From positions 77,621,677 through 77,685,676 of the forward strand of contig CM068827.1 of the NCBI GenBank assembly GCA_028554795.2: a stretch of DNA of 64,000 nucleotides. The letters are read 5' to 3'. Shown here piece by piece: positions 28,387-38,100 of this stretch. Source of the stretch: Sinohyriopsis cumingii. Its lineage: Eukaryota > Mollusca > Bivalvia > Unionida > Unionidae. The translations under genes and the position numbers were made by a program. Each line of letters opens with the position of its first letter. Position 1 is the first letter of the stretch. The notes beneath the pieces are model-generated. The model was given only the letters and a program-made list of their open reading frames with translations, was not told where the DNA came from and searched no databases.

Positions 28387-28796
28387 AATTCCAGAGTTCT
28401 GTGGCTGTCCGAGGGGTAACTGGACGTCAGAGGAGTCTCTCCGCCCAAAATGGGGTTGTTATTATTGTTGGAGCGGTGACTGACACTGGCACTGGACACA
28501 AGGTTCCCGTTGTTCCCGTTAGAAGAGAATTTCAGGGAAGGATTGGGAAGCAGGTAACCGATGCAACTGCTCAATAAAATGGTCCACAATTGTTTGTCTC
28601 CTTGTTGTAAACTCAAATTGGCGATGGCTGCCCCGATGACACAATACACCACGAAGATTTGGCAGAAAAAGACGATTTGCGGTTTAGGCACACGTTCTCC
28701 ACACCACACCCACAAAGGTTGTTTTTGTAAATCTTGCAGAGAAGAACTGGGTGATGGAGTGGTAGCAGTAGTTGCTGCGTCTGTGTGAAAGGGCAT
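28383..28796 (-). CDS. Two-pass membrane protein conserved in Polintons
   Basis: 137 aa. Hydrophobic segments QIVFFCQIFVVYCVIGAAI (about residues 43-65) and LWTILLSSCIGYLLPNPS (about 73-92), the latter with the GYLLPNP motif I recognise from other Polintons; a low-complexity Asn/Ser tail follows. Start at ATG 28796. Element 3 has an intact 141-aa copy with a longer Asn run, so the protein is maintained in both. Role unknown, probably in the virion or its envelope. Confidence 0.75.
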   Translation of the reverse strand: MPFHTDAATTATTPSPSSSLQDLQKQPLWVWCGERVPKPQIVFFCQIFVVYCVIGAAIANLSLQQGDKQLWTILLSSCIGYLLPNPSLKFSSNGNNGNLVSSASVSHRSNNNNNPILGGETPLTSSYPSDSHRTLEL

Positions 28797-28828
28797 GATG
28801 GTCACTTCTTTTTATAGTCGATGACTTG

Positions 28829-29910
28829 CTAAGTGTTGATCCAAGAATCAAAACTGGGTGGATATCCTTTCCAACGTACTTTGACTTCTTTGACACGTCT
28901 TTTACCCACTTTACGGGTTCTGCGTTCGAGAATGCTTTCGATGTCGTACACGTCGTCTTCTTTTTTGGTGACACGTTGTAACTCGGGCAAATAAAACGTT
29001 CCTTTGAGCACTTCTCCGTTCATGTTTTCCAATTTATAGACGGCAGGATGACGACCATGCACTCGTCCAGTGACACGAAACAATTCGGTCGTCCAGTTAG
29101 GTAAGTAACCTTTGTCGAAATTGCATTTGGTTTTGCCAATGCGCACCCAATCTCCTACGGCCAACACTCCACTTTTCTTGGGGGCAGCCCTCGTCGGGGA
29201 CGTGCCAAACAGGCGCTCAAACACCAACACTTCGTTGTCGGGAGTCACGTCTTGCGGGGCACGTCCAATGTTTCGATGGTAAGATTGGTTGTAAGCTTGC
29301 ACCAGGTGCGGTAAGATGTCAATGTACTTCAGAGTGTGGTGATGCGTAAAATATTTCCACATGCGTTCTTTCAAAGTGCGTTGAAAACGTTCCACGATGC
29401 TGGCTTTGGTTTCTGGATTCTCGGTGGTAAAAAAATGAATGTCACGTTTCTTTAATTCTTTTTGGAAAGCTTGGTTCAGAAATTCGGTACCTTTGTCCGT
29501 TTGCCATCGAAGAGGGTGACGACCGCTTTGTTTCAACACCTGTTGCAGGGCTCGCACTAACTCGCTGCTCGATTTGGAAGTAAAGGGCACGACCCAGGCA
29601 AATTTGGAAAAGACGTCGATGACACAAAACAGATATTTGTAGCCACGATTGTAGCTGGCCAAATGAGAGACATCGTCTAAATCGGCTTGCCATTGATATC
29701 GATGCCTTCCACTCGGGTGCGACTTCTGGCAAACTTGCGTCGAATGGGTTTGTGTAAAGTGTAGGTAGCTTGTTCTTGTAACCATCGTTGCACTTGAGGT
29801 AAACGGAGACTTTTCAGTCGAGTTTTGGCAGCACGATACAATTTTTGAACTCCTGCGTAACCTGCAGGATGGGAGGGATCGTAGTAAATGCTGGCTAACA
29901 CTTTTTCCAT
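28829..29910 (-). pseudogene. Chromodomain integrase, one frameshift
   Basis: N-terminus from ATG 29910 (ASIYYDPSHPAGYAGVQ) in one frame. From about 29700 onward the catalytic core lies in another frame: QWQADL (first D), RWQTDKGTEF (second D), ASIVERFQRTL (E). A C-terminal chromodomain follows (YDIESILERR, VRWKGYPPSFDSWI), expected to target histone-marked chromatin. A single missing base after the GID codons explains the shift; element 3 has the same lesion at the same site. A premature stop also trims about 9 residues from the end (the ancestral stop is near 28802). Confidence 0.9.
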
Positions 29911-29925
29911 TTGTTGGTTTGTGTG

Positions 29926-30555
29926 TTAATAAGGCACCCACTCTTGGAAGATGCTACTCTTTTTCTCTTGGGTTACTTTCTTGGATTGCAATGCTTTGCG
30001 TGTGCGACCGGCAATAGGTGTCGAGGAGGAGGATGACGGAACAGGGGATATCGGTTCTTGTTTCACTTCTGTCTTCACTTCTGTCTTCACTTTCTTTTTC
30101 TCTTGTGATGAAGAAGTGGTGGTCATCATCTTTTTAATCCATCCAATTCTGGAGGTAGGTGGCGTTGTTATCTTGCGTACTTTTTCTGGTGGAGTTTGAA
30201 ACCCTTCTTCTTCTTCTCCTTTTTCTGTCTTGGTCACTGGTAGTGGTGGTGGTGGTACTGGTGATGTTGCTGGACTTTTCATCAAGGTCTTAAAATCTTT
30301 CAGAGTGGGAAGAGCTGTTTCGTCTGAGGCTTTCTGGTGTTAGAGTTGCAGTCGTTGCAAGAGTTGACCGTACGTTTGCGATTTTTCTGTTTCGGACAAA
30401 TCTTGGCGATCCATCAAGGACTGCAATTCGTGTTGTAACTGGGACATCTCGCTCAAATGGGGATTGGGAGGTAAATGCGGGGTGCGTTGTTCTTGCCAAC
30501 GATGGTATTCCATCCATCGTTTGTAAGGCACTAAAGCTAGTTTTCGTCCTTCCAT
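29926..30555 (-). pseudogene. Polinton accessory protein (LVPYKRW start), nonsense mutation
   Basis: Begins MEGRKLALVPYKRW, a start I associate with a widespread Polinton protein of unknown role, followed by a helical segment (LSEMSQLQHELQSLMDRQD) and a Pro/Ser/Lys-rich tail. A TAA near 30342 interrupts the frame where element 3 has TTT; the C-terminal half continues to 29926. The element 3 copy has this codon intact but carries a 14-nt deletion further upstream. Confidence 0.7.
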
Positions 30556-30604
30556 GGGGTTGTCAAGGGTCGATTCTGAGATCTTGGGACTTCAGAGGGC
30601 ATTT

Positions 30605-31427
30605 TTATCTTGCTCCCACCAGTCCTCCCAACATGGTTCCCAAGACTCCTTTCAACAATGGGCCTAACAAGAGGGGTAAAATGGCTCCACGTTGGACCAA
30701 CATCTTCTTCTTTTGACGATGGGGAATTTTCTTTTGAACCATTTGACGAAGAACGTGACGATGTTTGCCTAAGCATTGTTTCTGGTGTTTGGACGAAGGG
30801 ATCGTGCCTTTACTAAATCGAGCCAGTTCTTGCTTGGACAAATCCAGTAAACTTTGTAACATGCCCGATCTTTCTTGGACTTCGATTTTGGGGGAAGGTA
30901 CTTTGTGAGCAGCGGCCACTGCCACTAAATTGGAGGGTCCTGCCACTGGGGAAGTTCTTGGGGTCATCAACGGAGAAGTTCTTGGTGTGATCAACGTCTC
31001 CAAGTACTTTTCTGTTCTTCGTGTCATCAACGGAGAAGTGGATGAACTTGAGGCTGCCGGAGACGCAGTCACCGCCGTGGCAGGTCGTGGTTTGCGAGTG
31101 TAAGGTTGCGTCCTGGCCGAGGTGCCTCTCTTGCGACTAGTTTTTTGTGGACTTTTCTTTTTCTGGTGACTTTTCCTCTGTTTCTTTCTCTGGGGTTTTT
31201 TTCTTTTTCCGGGGTGGTGTCTGGTAAGAGGAGGGTCCCGCCACTGGAGAAGTTCTTGGAGACACGGGTCTCCTTGGGGACCTGGTCTTTTTCTTCTTCT
31301 TGGAGCTTCGTTTGACTTTTTTCTTGGGGAGAACTTTGGAGGTATTAGGATCCCATCCTAAGAAAGAGAGCGAGTGATGAGCCCTCCTAGAGTACCGCTC
31401 TCTCCAGGTTTCAAAATGATTTGTTTT
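30605..31427 (-). pseudogene. Two neighbouring core-protein genes fused by deletion
   Basis: Element 3 shows the ancestral state: gene A (47441-48145, Ser/Pro/Lys-rich) and gene B (46983-47383, basic, ending LPLLLGPLLKGVLGTMLGG). In element 2 about 340 bp covering the end of A and start of B are gone. A 155-aa chimeric frame (30605-31072) therefore runs from A (RSGMLQSLLDLSKQELAR) straight into B (GTIPSSKHQKQCLGKHRHVL). The upstream part of A has frameshifts, and its expected start is TTG at about 31425, as in element 3. Confidence 0.72.
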
Positions 31428-31432
31428 TTGGT

Positions 31433-31684
31433 TTAAGTGTCGATGCGGGGATCGGCTAGTTGGGTTAAAGCGACTTTGTTTCGATCAAAAAAGCGTTTGG
31501 TTTGATGAGGAATCTGAATGATCCCTTGCAGTAATTGACGTGCTGTCACCGTGAACCATCGTAAGACTTCTCTGAGACTAGCTTCTAAGACGCGAGCCCG
31601 TATTTGTGGATTTTTTTCCTCGACTGATGGCATAAAAGGCACGAATCAATTTGACGGGAAAATGCGACTGAAGGGACGTCATGT
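31433..31684 (-). pseudogene. Small conserved helical protein, frameshifted
   Basis: Homologue of the intact 82-aa protein at 48165-48413 (LEASLKEVLRWFTVTVRQLL, ALTQLADPRIDT). Here a length change in the T-run near 31611-31617 splits the N-terminus (MTSLQSHFPVKLIRAFYAISR) from the rest. Function unknown. Confidence 0.65.
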
Positions 31685-31746
31685 TCAAACTGTGTGAGAC
31701 AGACGATAAGTGTCTGAGGTTTTTATAGATTTTTTTTGGAGTGAAA

Positions 31747-32478
31747 TTAAGTCGAGGACGGAGACGTGTACAGGACAGGCCCTCCGTCTTGACACCAGTG
31801 GTGAAACAAGTGGGTACGAAATCGCAAATCATCGGGGGTCGTAGGTTTCAAATCGACGAGTAAATAGGCGTGTGGAGTTTGAGTGGCATCGTCGTACGCC
31901 TGAGTCAGCCAAGGCGTCCCTTACTGTTTGGCTAAGACTTGCACTTGAGATTTATCTCAAGGGCTTTTAAACAAGACCACGTAATGTGCATTGAGACTGA
32001 TGGTGCGATGGGCTTTACTTTGTTGAAACAAATTTTGGGTGATGTAAACTACACTGGGATTACGATGATGCCCTTTGCGCGTGAACTACAGTTTAATTTC
32101 TTCTTCTTCTTCTCCTAACATGTCGTCAAAAATGACCAGATGGGTTTGACGGGAGTCAGAGACGATTCCGTCGTCTTCTTTAGGAATGCCTTCCACAAAC
32201 ACGATGGAATCGCCTTGACTTTCTCGCAAGAGGCTGTACGCCGATTGTCACTTTTTGTAACACCACACGATGTCTTGAGGTGGCCGATCGATCGAATGAT
32301 GTTTATGTTCGATCAAACGTTTAACGAATACGGTTTTGCCTGAACCGCTAGGTCCAGCATTGAGCATGTTAAAGGGATGGCGAAGATACAAAGCCTCCCA
32401 ACTGGCACGAACTAAGTGTTCGTCGATGACTTTGACAGTAGAGGAAGAAGAGGGAGCAGAGACAGCAGAAGTAGCCAT
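31747..32478 (-). pseudogene. A32-like packaging ATPase, broken
   Basis: MATSAVSAPSSSS start, then FNMLNAGPSGSGKT (Walker A) and VWCYKK, where a TGG has become TGA (near 32248-32250). Further in-frame stops follow near 32090 and near 31920, where LAKQ is directly followed by TAA. The C-terminal DLKPTTPDDLRF-like stretch is still readable. Upstream, TATATAAA on the minus strand (32523-32533) is a likely TATA box. Confidence 0.85.
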
Positions 32479-32522
32479 AGTGTTAGGAATGTCACCTGTG
32501 ACACGAAATCAAACAAGACAAG

Positions 32523-32533
32523 AGTTTATATAC
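32523..32533 (-). promoter_or_regulatory. TATA box of the ATPase gene
   Basis: Minus-strand GTATATAAACT about 45-50 nt before the ATG at 32478. The copy in element 3 lies at a matching place before 49201. Confidence 0.6.
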
Positions 32534-32548
32534 TTTTTTCAGGACACG

Positions 32549-32554
32549 TTTATT
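32549..32554 (-). terminator. AATAAA signal after the overlapping gene chain
   Basis: Minus-strand AATAAA 8 nt beyond the stop of the 32562-32864 gene; the probable polyadenylation signal for the 33765-32562 chain. Confidence 0.6.
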
Positions 32555-32561
32555 GAATGTT

Positions 32562-32864
32562 TTAGACATGAACACGAAAGACAAAAATAGATAAAAGCCA
32601 AAGGCTTAAGTACAACGATAAAAGGCACATGATAACCATCAACGTGGAATAAACACAAGTGTCTGTACAACATATTTTGGGTAATGTTCTGACCAGTTCT
32701 CTAGGGGGTAAGGTCACACAAGTGTCCTCCCGAAAGGGTCTTTCAGGCATGTCCACGACAGTCCTGTCCTGGGTGACGGGTTCTTCTGGCACTGTCACTA
32801 ACACAGGTTGAAAAGTGATTTTTTTCTTTGGACGTTGAAAGGAAGGATCACAACTCTCGTGCAT
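32562..32864 (-). CDS. C-tail-anchored membrane protein
   Basis: 100 aa from ATG 32864 (MHESCDPSFQRPKKK). A soluble Pro/Val/Glu part, a CC..TC motif and one C-terminal hydrophobic segment of about 25 residues (LMVIMCLLSLYLSLWLLSIF). Overlaps the previous gene's 3' end by 17 nt in another frame. In element 3 a stop truncates the homologue (49452-49592). Confidence 0.6.
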   Translation of the reverse strand: MHESCDPSFQRPKKKITFQPVLVTVPEEPVTQDRTVVDMPERPFREDTCVTLPPRELVRTLPKICCTDTCVYSTLMVIMCLLSLYLSLWLLSIFVFRVHV

Positions 32865-33093
32865 ACTGAGCCACTTCTTGGGTCCAAGCCTCAAAATCCC
32901 ATTTTTTCCAGGTACGGACATCTGTCCAGTGGGGGTGTAAGTCACAAGCTACACACACATCGTCATACACGTCTTGGGTAGCTAAAAGTTGACGAATCTT
33001 TTTTTCCCGTAGAGGTCGAGAAGTATCCAGATGAAAACGTAAGGCTTTGAGCAAAAGGAGTCTCTCGTGAACATTTAAAGGCACCACTTTCAT
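32848..33093 (-). CDS. Small protein Y of the overlapping chain
   Basis: 81 aa, MKVVPLNVHERLLLLKALRF, then DDVCVACDLHPHW and DFEAWTQEVAQYAREL. The ATG at 33093 overlaps the stop of the upstream gene as ATGA, suggesting translation by termination-reinitiation. The element 3 copy has a frameshift. Not recognised. Confidence 0.6.
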   Translation of the reverse strand: MKVVPLNVHERLLLLKALRFHLDTSRPLREKKIRQLLATQDVYDDVCVACDLHPHWTDVRTWKKWDFEAWTQEVAQYAREL

Positions 33094-33314
33094 GTTGAAT
33101 GGAGTGGTAAATACTGTTCGTAAAGAGTCCACAAGGAATCGGCTGGTAAACGAAATCCCAGAAAACAAGTCACTAAGACACACACTATGCGTCGTCCCAA
33201 ATTGAATGGATACAGTTCTTTTAATAATTGATGGTAATGATCTACGGTTTGAATATGGTCAATGAGTTCCTTCCACGGAATCTGTTCAATCACATGTGAT
33301 AAAAGTCGTGGCAT
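33090..33314 (-). CDS. Small protein X of the overlapping chain
   Basis: 74 aa, MPRLLSHVIEQIPWKEL, with one hydrophobic stretch (VVCVLVTCFLGF-like, about residues 42-55). An intact homologue lies in element 3 (49817-50041), differing mainly by substitutions, so the frame is probably real. The start lies inside the end of the F-box-like gene (29-nt overlap); the stop overlaps the next start. Confidence 0.62.
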   Translation of the reverse strand: MPRLLSHVIEQIPWKELIDHIQTVDHYHQLLKELYPFNLGRRIVCVLVTCFLGFRLPADSLWTLYEQYLPLHST

Positions 33315-33765
33315 GGATTCCTGTTTTTATACTCTCTTTGTTTCGGAAGCAATACACGTACTTTCTAGCCAGAGATCTTCGTTCTCCAGTGCGGAATCTA
33401 AATCTTGCAAACTGTAACCTAAACTTCAGAGTTTGTTTAGAAGTTTCCTCTTCCTCTAAGTAGATTCCACGTAAAATATGTTGGTAATCCTTTAACTTGT
33501 CTTCCTCAATGCGTTGCACTAGGTGAATCTCGAAGTAACCAAAGTGATCAACACGTGGATTGAAGTATTGAACAAGGTCTGACCGCTGAAACAATTTCTG
33601 ACGAATCAGTCCTCTTATACCATTCAGGTACCAGTGGTTAAAGATCTGGTGACGTAACGGATGCAACTGTTCTTTACGTTTGACTTGTATTTTGCCCAGC
33701 TCTCGGTAAATGCGTTCTCTCAACTCCACAGGCAAAGCACGAATGTTCTCTTGTAAAGCATCCAT
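33286..33765 (-). CDS. F-box-like accessory protein
   Basis: 159 aa. ENIRALPVELRERIYREL (about residues 6-24) resembles the LP.EL...I...L core of an F-box, which recruits SKP1 and the SCF ubiquitin ligase. The rest (about 70-150) would be the substrate-binding part. It belongs to a family of at least five copies in the window (33286, 33787, 50013, 50517, 50991). The F-box reading is inference from a short motif. Confidence 0.55.
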   Translation of the reverse strand: MDALQENIRALPVELRERIYRELGKIQVKRKEQLHPLRHQIFNHWYLNGIRGLIRQKLFQRSDLVQYFNPRVDHFGYFEIHLVQRIEEDKLKDYQHILRGIYLEEEETSKQTLKFRLQFARFRFRTGERRSLARKYVYCFRNKESIKTGIHATTFITCD

Positions 33766-33786
33766 GAATGGGTCAGTCCGTACAAT

Positions 33787-34179
33787 TCACAATCTTCTCC
33801 TAGAGCAAAAGTAATCCACAAAGTGAGTAATTTCTGACCACTGCCATTCAGGGTAACGTCCAAGAATCTCACTGAACTCTTTTGATGTAAACGGTCTTGA
33901 GTAATATAATAGGACTAATGCACACTTGACCCAAAGAAATCTAACACACTGGTTGACTTTTTTCACTTTCCTCTTATGAATTTCTCGACACAAAAGTTCT
34001 ACAGTTACCCATTGAGATTTCACTCTGGCAAGTCCCTGCCAAACTTCCTTGTAAATCTTCGCTTGCAGTTCTTTAGGTAATGATTCAATATCATTTTTAA
34101 GATGAAGTTTAAATACTGGTCTCGGTGATGTCCAACATTTGACTCCTAACCAATCTGGTTTCTTCTTCGTCAACGACAT
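33787..34179 (-). CDS. F-box-like protein with LxCxE motif
   Basis: 130 aa. IESLPKELQAKIYKEVW (residues 31-47) is F-box-like; VELLCREIHKRK contains L62-L63-C64-R65-E66, an LxCxE retinoblastoma-binding motif. The homologue in element 3 (50991-51383) keeps both motifs. An F-box joined to an LxCxE would fit targeting pRb-type proteins to ubiquitination, but this is inferred from short motifs. Confidence 0.6.
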   Translation of the reverse strand: MSLTKKKPDWLGVKCWTSPRPVFKLHLKNDIESLPKELQAKIYKEVWQGLARVKSQWVTVELLCREIHKRKVKKVNQCVRFLWVKCALVLLYYSRPFTSKEFSEILGRYPEWQWSEITHFVDYFCSRRRL

Positions 34180-34190
34180 GGTAAGTTACT

Positions 34191-34672
34191 TCAATGTCTC
34201 GGTCCCACTAAGGGTAAGTAATGACAATTCGGTGACCATCGAGCATGTTCTACGTAGGCCGAATCTTGCGGTTCCCAGTGGTGAAGTGACACACCGCAAC
34301 TGAAGCACTTGACTTTATCCCCTTCGCCCAAGTAGAACAATCTGGCTCTGGCTAATTCTTCGGGGGTTGGTTATCCCAGATACTTAGGCCATTTTCCTTT
34401 GAACGATTGAAGACGATTTTCAAAGTCGCAGTATTCCGACAAACGCACAGGAAACGAATATTCGTCTTTCACAGGTTCGTTTCGATGAGGGTTGGGTGAC
34501 ATGGACAGGAGTTTGCTCAGGGCTGGATGACATCCGTAGGGGGGTAGACGTGAAGATAAACATCTACCTTTAAAATGAAACCCAGTAAAGTGTCCAAGAG
34601 AACGAGCGGCATCGCTTTCGTTTTGAAGTGTACCTGTCTGAACTTGTTTTGTGTTTCTCTAAAAGTATTCGT
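34191..34672 (-). pseudogene. BIR-domain (IAP-like) protein, broken
   Basis: Counterpart of the element 3 gene at 51395-52030. The start codon is ACG instead of ATG (near 34672), about 130 bp of the N-terminal region are missing, and a TAA interrupts the BIR domain near 34370 (YLG-stop). The zinc-ligand part KVKCFSCG is intact, with the first Cys that element 3 has lost. Confidence 0.75.
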
Positions 34673-34760
34673 CTTTTTCGCTTGGTCTTGGTAGTCACAA
34701 TGAACTATCGATCTTGACCATAGCCCCTTTTTATACTGGTCGCAATGCAGTGTCAAGCTT

Positions 34761-35108
34761 TTACATCGTTCCTTTTTTATGTTTAGTTTTGGAAGGTACC
34801 GTTTCTAAGGTACCGTCATCATTGTACCGTAATGTCATGGGTGGAAAGACCATAGAAAGGTAAGGGCAGTGCGGAGACCATCGAGTATATTCCAGAATAG
34901 CTGAATCTTTATAGATACGTAGATCCATTCGTAACTTCAGTCCGCAAGCGAAACACTGTACTTCGTATCCCAATCCTGGCTCAGGTCCCAAGTAGACAAA
35001 TCCTGTTCTAGCTAAAACATGCGAAGTAGGTAATCCTTTCCTATCCGTAGGCCATGCTTGAAACGTGTCCAATCGACGGGCACAATCACAATAGTCAGGC
35101 AAGAACAT
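34761..35108 (-). CDS. BIR-domain (IAP-like) protein, short
   Basis: 115 aa, one BIR domain: RLDTFQAWP (12-20), LARTGFVYLGP (32-42), VQCFACGLKL (C52, C55), EYTRWSPHCPYL (C81). The His that normally binds zinc (EHARW) is Tyr74 here, so zinc binding may be impaired. BIR proteins block caspases in baculoviruses and insects; an anti-apoptotic role is inferred. Start at ATG 35108, downstream of the polymerase gene. Confidence 0.8.
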   Translation of the reverse strand: MFLPDYCDCARRLDTFQAWPTDRKGLPTSHVLARTGFVYLGPEPGLGYEVQCFACGLKLRMDLRIYKDSAILEYTRWSPHCPYLSMVFPPMTLRYNDDGTLETVPSKTKHKKGTM

Positions 35109-35195
35109 GGTAGAATATCAACTTGGAGTTCTCATCGGGTTTCTCACTCGATTCTTGCTGTGGCGAAGTCATCCTTCTGGTGGTTGGCTATCTTC

Positions 35196-38100
35196 TTACA
35201 ACCAATGTTTTATACCAACATGTCCATACGGCAAAGTAAAGTGGTTGGGCAGTCTCACTCGCTTCTGGTACACGATTTGATAGACTTTTTCCAAGGGTCG
35301 ACTGATACGATAATTCAGAGTCAATCCTTTCACTTTACACGTCGTGTGCACTTCTCCTTGTTTGTCCCGGTATTCGTAACCGTAATTTTTAGGACCACCA
35401 CTGGCGAAACTTAGAATCTTGTCGTCGGGGTGCTCGTCTGTCCAGGCTCCTAAACGGTCTCTTTCGATGTCAGGGTGCTGTTGACTCGGGTGATGGATGT
35501 AAATGCAACTGTCCGTGTCAAAGTACAGGACACGTTCCCCTAACAGTTCTAAAGCTTCGTACAATTTTAAGCGAGCATGAGCTGTCACGTAAGCCGCAAT
35601 GATGACACTTCCAAAGGAGTCGTCTTGTACAAAGTCCAGATCTTCTTCGTAATCCACTAAGATCAAATCCTCGCGAACGACGTCCACGTGTTTCATGAAT
35701 TTGGTTTTGTCGTGAATCATGTGGAAGTAGACGGAAGGTTCTGTCAAATATTCCGTCTTATGTAAACACGGGCGTTGTGCCATTTTACCCCACAAGCAAT
35801 TCAACATCACTTTGGCAAACGATCGCCTGCCTTCGTTTTTCTCGATGTGATCTAAAGGGATGCCTTCTTGTTCATAGTATTTCTCTTTGAATATCTTTTG
35901 GTCTTCGGGAGTGTGACACCAGGACGGATAGCTGCTGGCTTCTTGCTTCAGTTTCAAAAAGACATCCACGTAGTCTGCGAAAATGCCTTTCTGCGTGGGG
36001 TCACCCTTGTGGTATTGTTGTGTCTTGGGAAAGTGGCAAATTTCGTACACTTCTAACAGTTGGTATCCCATGTCCAGAGCTTTGAACAATTCTACGCTGA
36101 CCCACGTCCCCGTCAAGGCTCGTTCTTCTTGGGTGTGCTGACAAGGTTGGTCTTGGTTACACGTTTCGGCACAAGTACGTCACAAAGGGAACATCAGTTT
36201 GCCTCGGCAATGGTGAGGTAACACGGGATGGTACAAGTCCGTGGGAGACAAGACTTTGCACTTGATCAGACCTTCGTGTTGTCGAATGTTTTTCAGGTCG
36301 ATGTGTTCCGTGAACAATTGTGGGTTCCCTGCAGGAAAACGACAATATTTGCACACGTAGGGATACAGCGAACACACGTCCAATTATTTCATTTCTTCTC
36401 CTTTCTCCTCGTCGACTTGGTACAGCAAACAGGTGGCACTGGTCTTTCCTCCGTACAAACTATCCCTCGGGTTCAGCGGGTCCATGAACTGGTAACTTTC
36501 CACGAGGCGTTTAAACTCGGGATCGGTTCTCAAACGGTGATCGTACTCGTGTTCCCACATTTCCACCACTTGGTATCCTTCCTGTTCTAACTTTAGGCGT
36601 CACTGACAAGTGTCCTGGTACAAGTCTTCCATGGTTCGTTGTAAAAACTAATTTTTAGTGCCGCGATCAGGGTAACAGACATGGCATCCGTGAAATAAGC
36701 AACCGTTAAACTCGTACACGATCTTGGGGTTTTCTAAGTCCCAGCCATCGACCGAATGCGTTCCGATGGTCTTTTCGCCTCCTCCGTTGCGGGCATGCTG
36801 AATCCATTTGTCTTCCTTGTCGCACAAGTAATATAACCAGCGTAGAGCTTTGACCGAGTATTGACGTTTGACATAGTTGGTCGTTTGAAGACTGACAGCT
36901 ACGGTGTTTTCAGGCATGAATCGTTGCCGGTACACTAAGGAACACGCTTTGGCAATGGTGCAAGCTTCTTTCAAAGGACCGACCCCTCCGTGTTCCAAGA
37001 ACAGTTCTCTAATTTTCCACAGCAGCGCCGTAAAATGTCCACGTCGGAACGAAATACTTTAGCATTTCTTCCTGAAAGTCGAAAGGGTCCCAGGCGTGAG
37101 CCTGGTACCAAGCGTAGAAAGCTTCTCGTTGTTCGGTACGCATGTTGTCAGGGTCGTAATAGTGAGCCGCAGGCAAATGGGGTAGAACGGCGTGTTGGTT
37201 GGCTTCCGTATTGAAAAAGTGAGGAAAGTACCCTTTAGTCATTTCTGTTATTCCAAACGTTTTAGGCATTCGACTCAAAGGCATGGCCAAGTAAGTCATC
37301 GAATCTTTAAACTGCACTTGTCCCACTTGCATGAAAATGATTTTGGCTCCGTTCAAAGTGACTTTAGGACGTTCGGTGCCTTGTTCCGTATACTACCTCA
37401 AAAGAAACTGTCCATCTTATCCGGAGAAATTGTGAGCCATCACTGTGGCATGGCGATGACAATCTCCGTAACGTTTGATGTCCTCTTGGCTCCACGTCTT
37501 GTCGATGGGGTCTAAGACCCATCGGGCGAAATCGGCTAGCGTGTTCAAACCTCGAAAGATTTTTTCACGTCCTCCAGGAATCTTACTGCAGTGATGGCAA
37601 TAACTCAAGATAGGTTCTTGAATGCACTTTTCGCACGCTCGATGAGCCACGCAGAAATTAGGAATGTGAATACCGGTCTCTTGCATGCATTCGAAATCGA
37701 GAAAGATGAAATTGCCTTTCTTCTTGTGTCCATCCTCTTTCTCTGGTTGGAATTGGTATTTTTGCACGTAGCATTGATGTTCCAAGTCCACGATGTGGTG
37801 ACAAATGTGACATTTTTTCTTTCCTGAACATACGTGTGCCTTGGCACTATTGGTACGTATGCCTTGTCCACACGTAGGGCACAATCTCAGGAGTTGACAA
37901 GCACATTTCTTCTGTGAACCTTGCGTCTTCAAATGTTTTTGGCAACAGGCAGGGCTGACAAACGTGCGCTGACAAGTTGAACAATGCACTGGTTCTTGCC
38001 CTTTGCTCAGACAGGGTGGAGAGGCCAAACATCCTGAGCATTTCGAGCCACAATGCTTGTGTTGTTCTCGATTGTTACAGCCATAGTCACATTTCTCACA

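Noticed and set aside
35058-35414. Plus-strand frames overlapping the polymerase pseudogenes
   Set aside because: Shadows on the opposite strand of polymerase coding sequence; similar shadows recur at matching places in element 3, as expected from homology rather than function.
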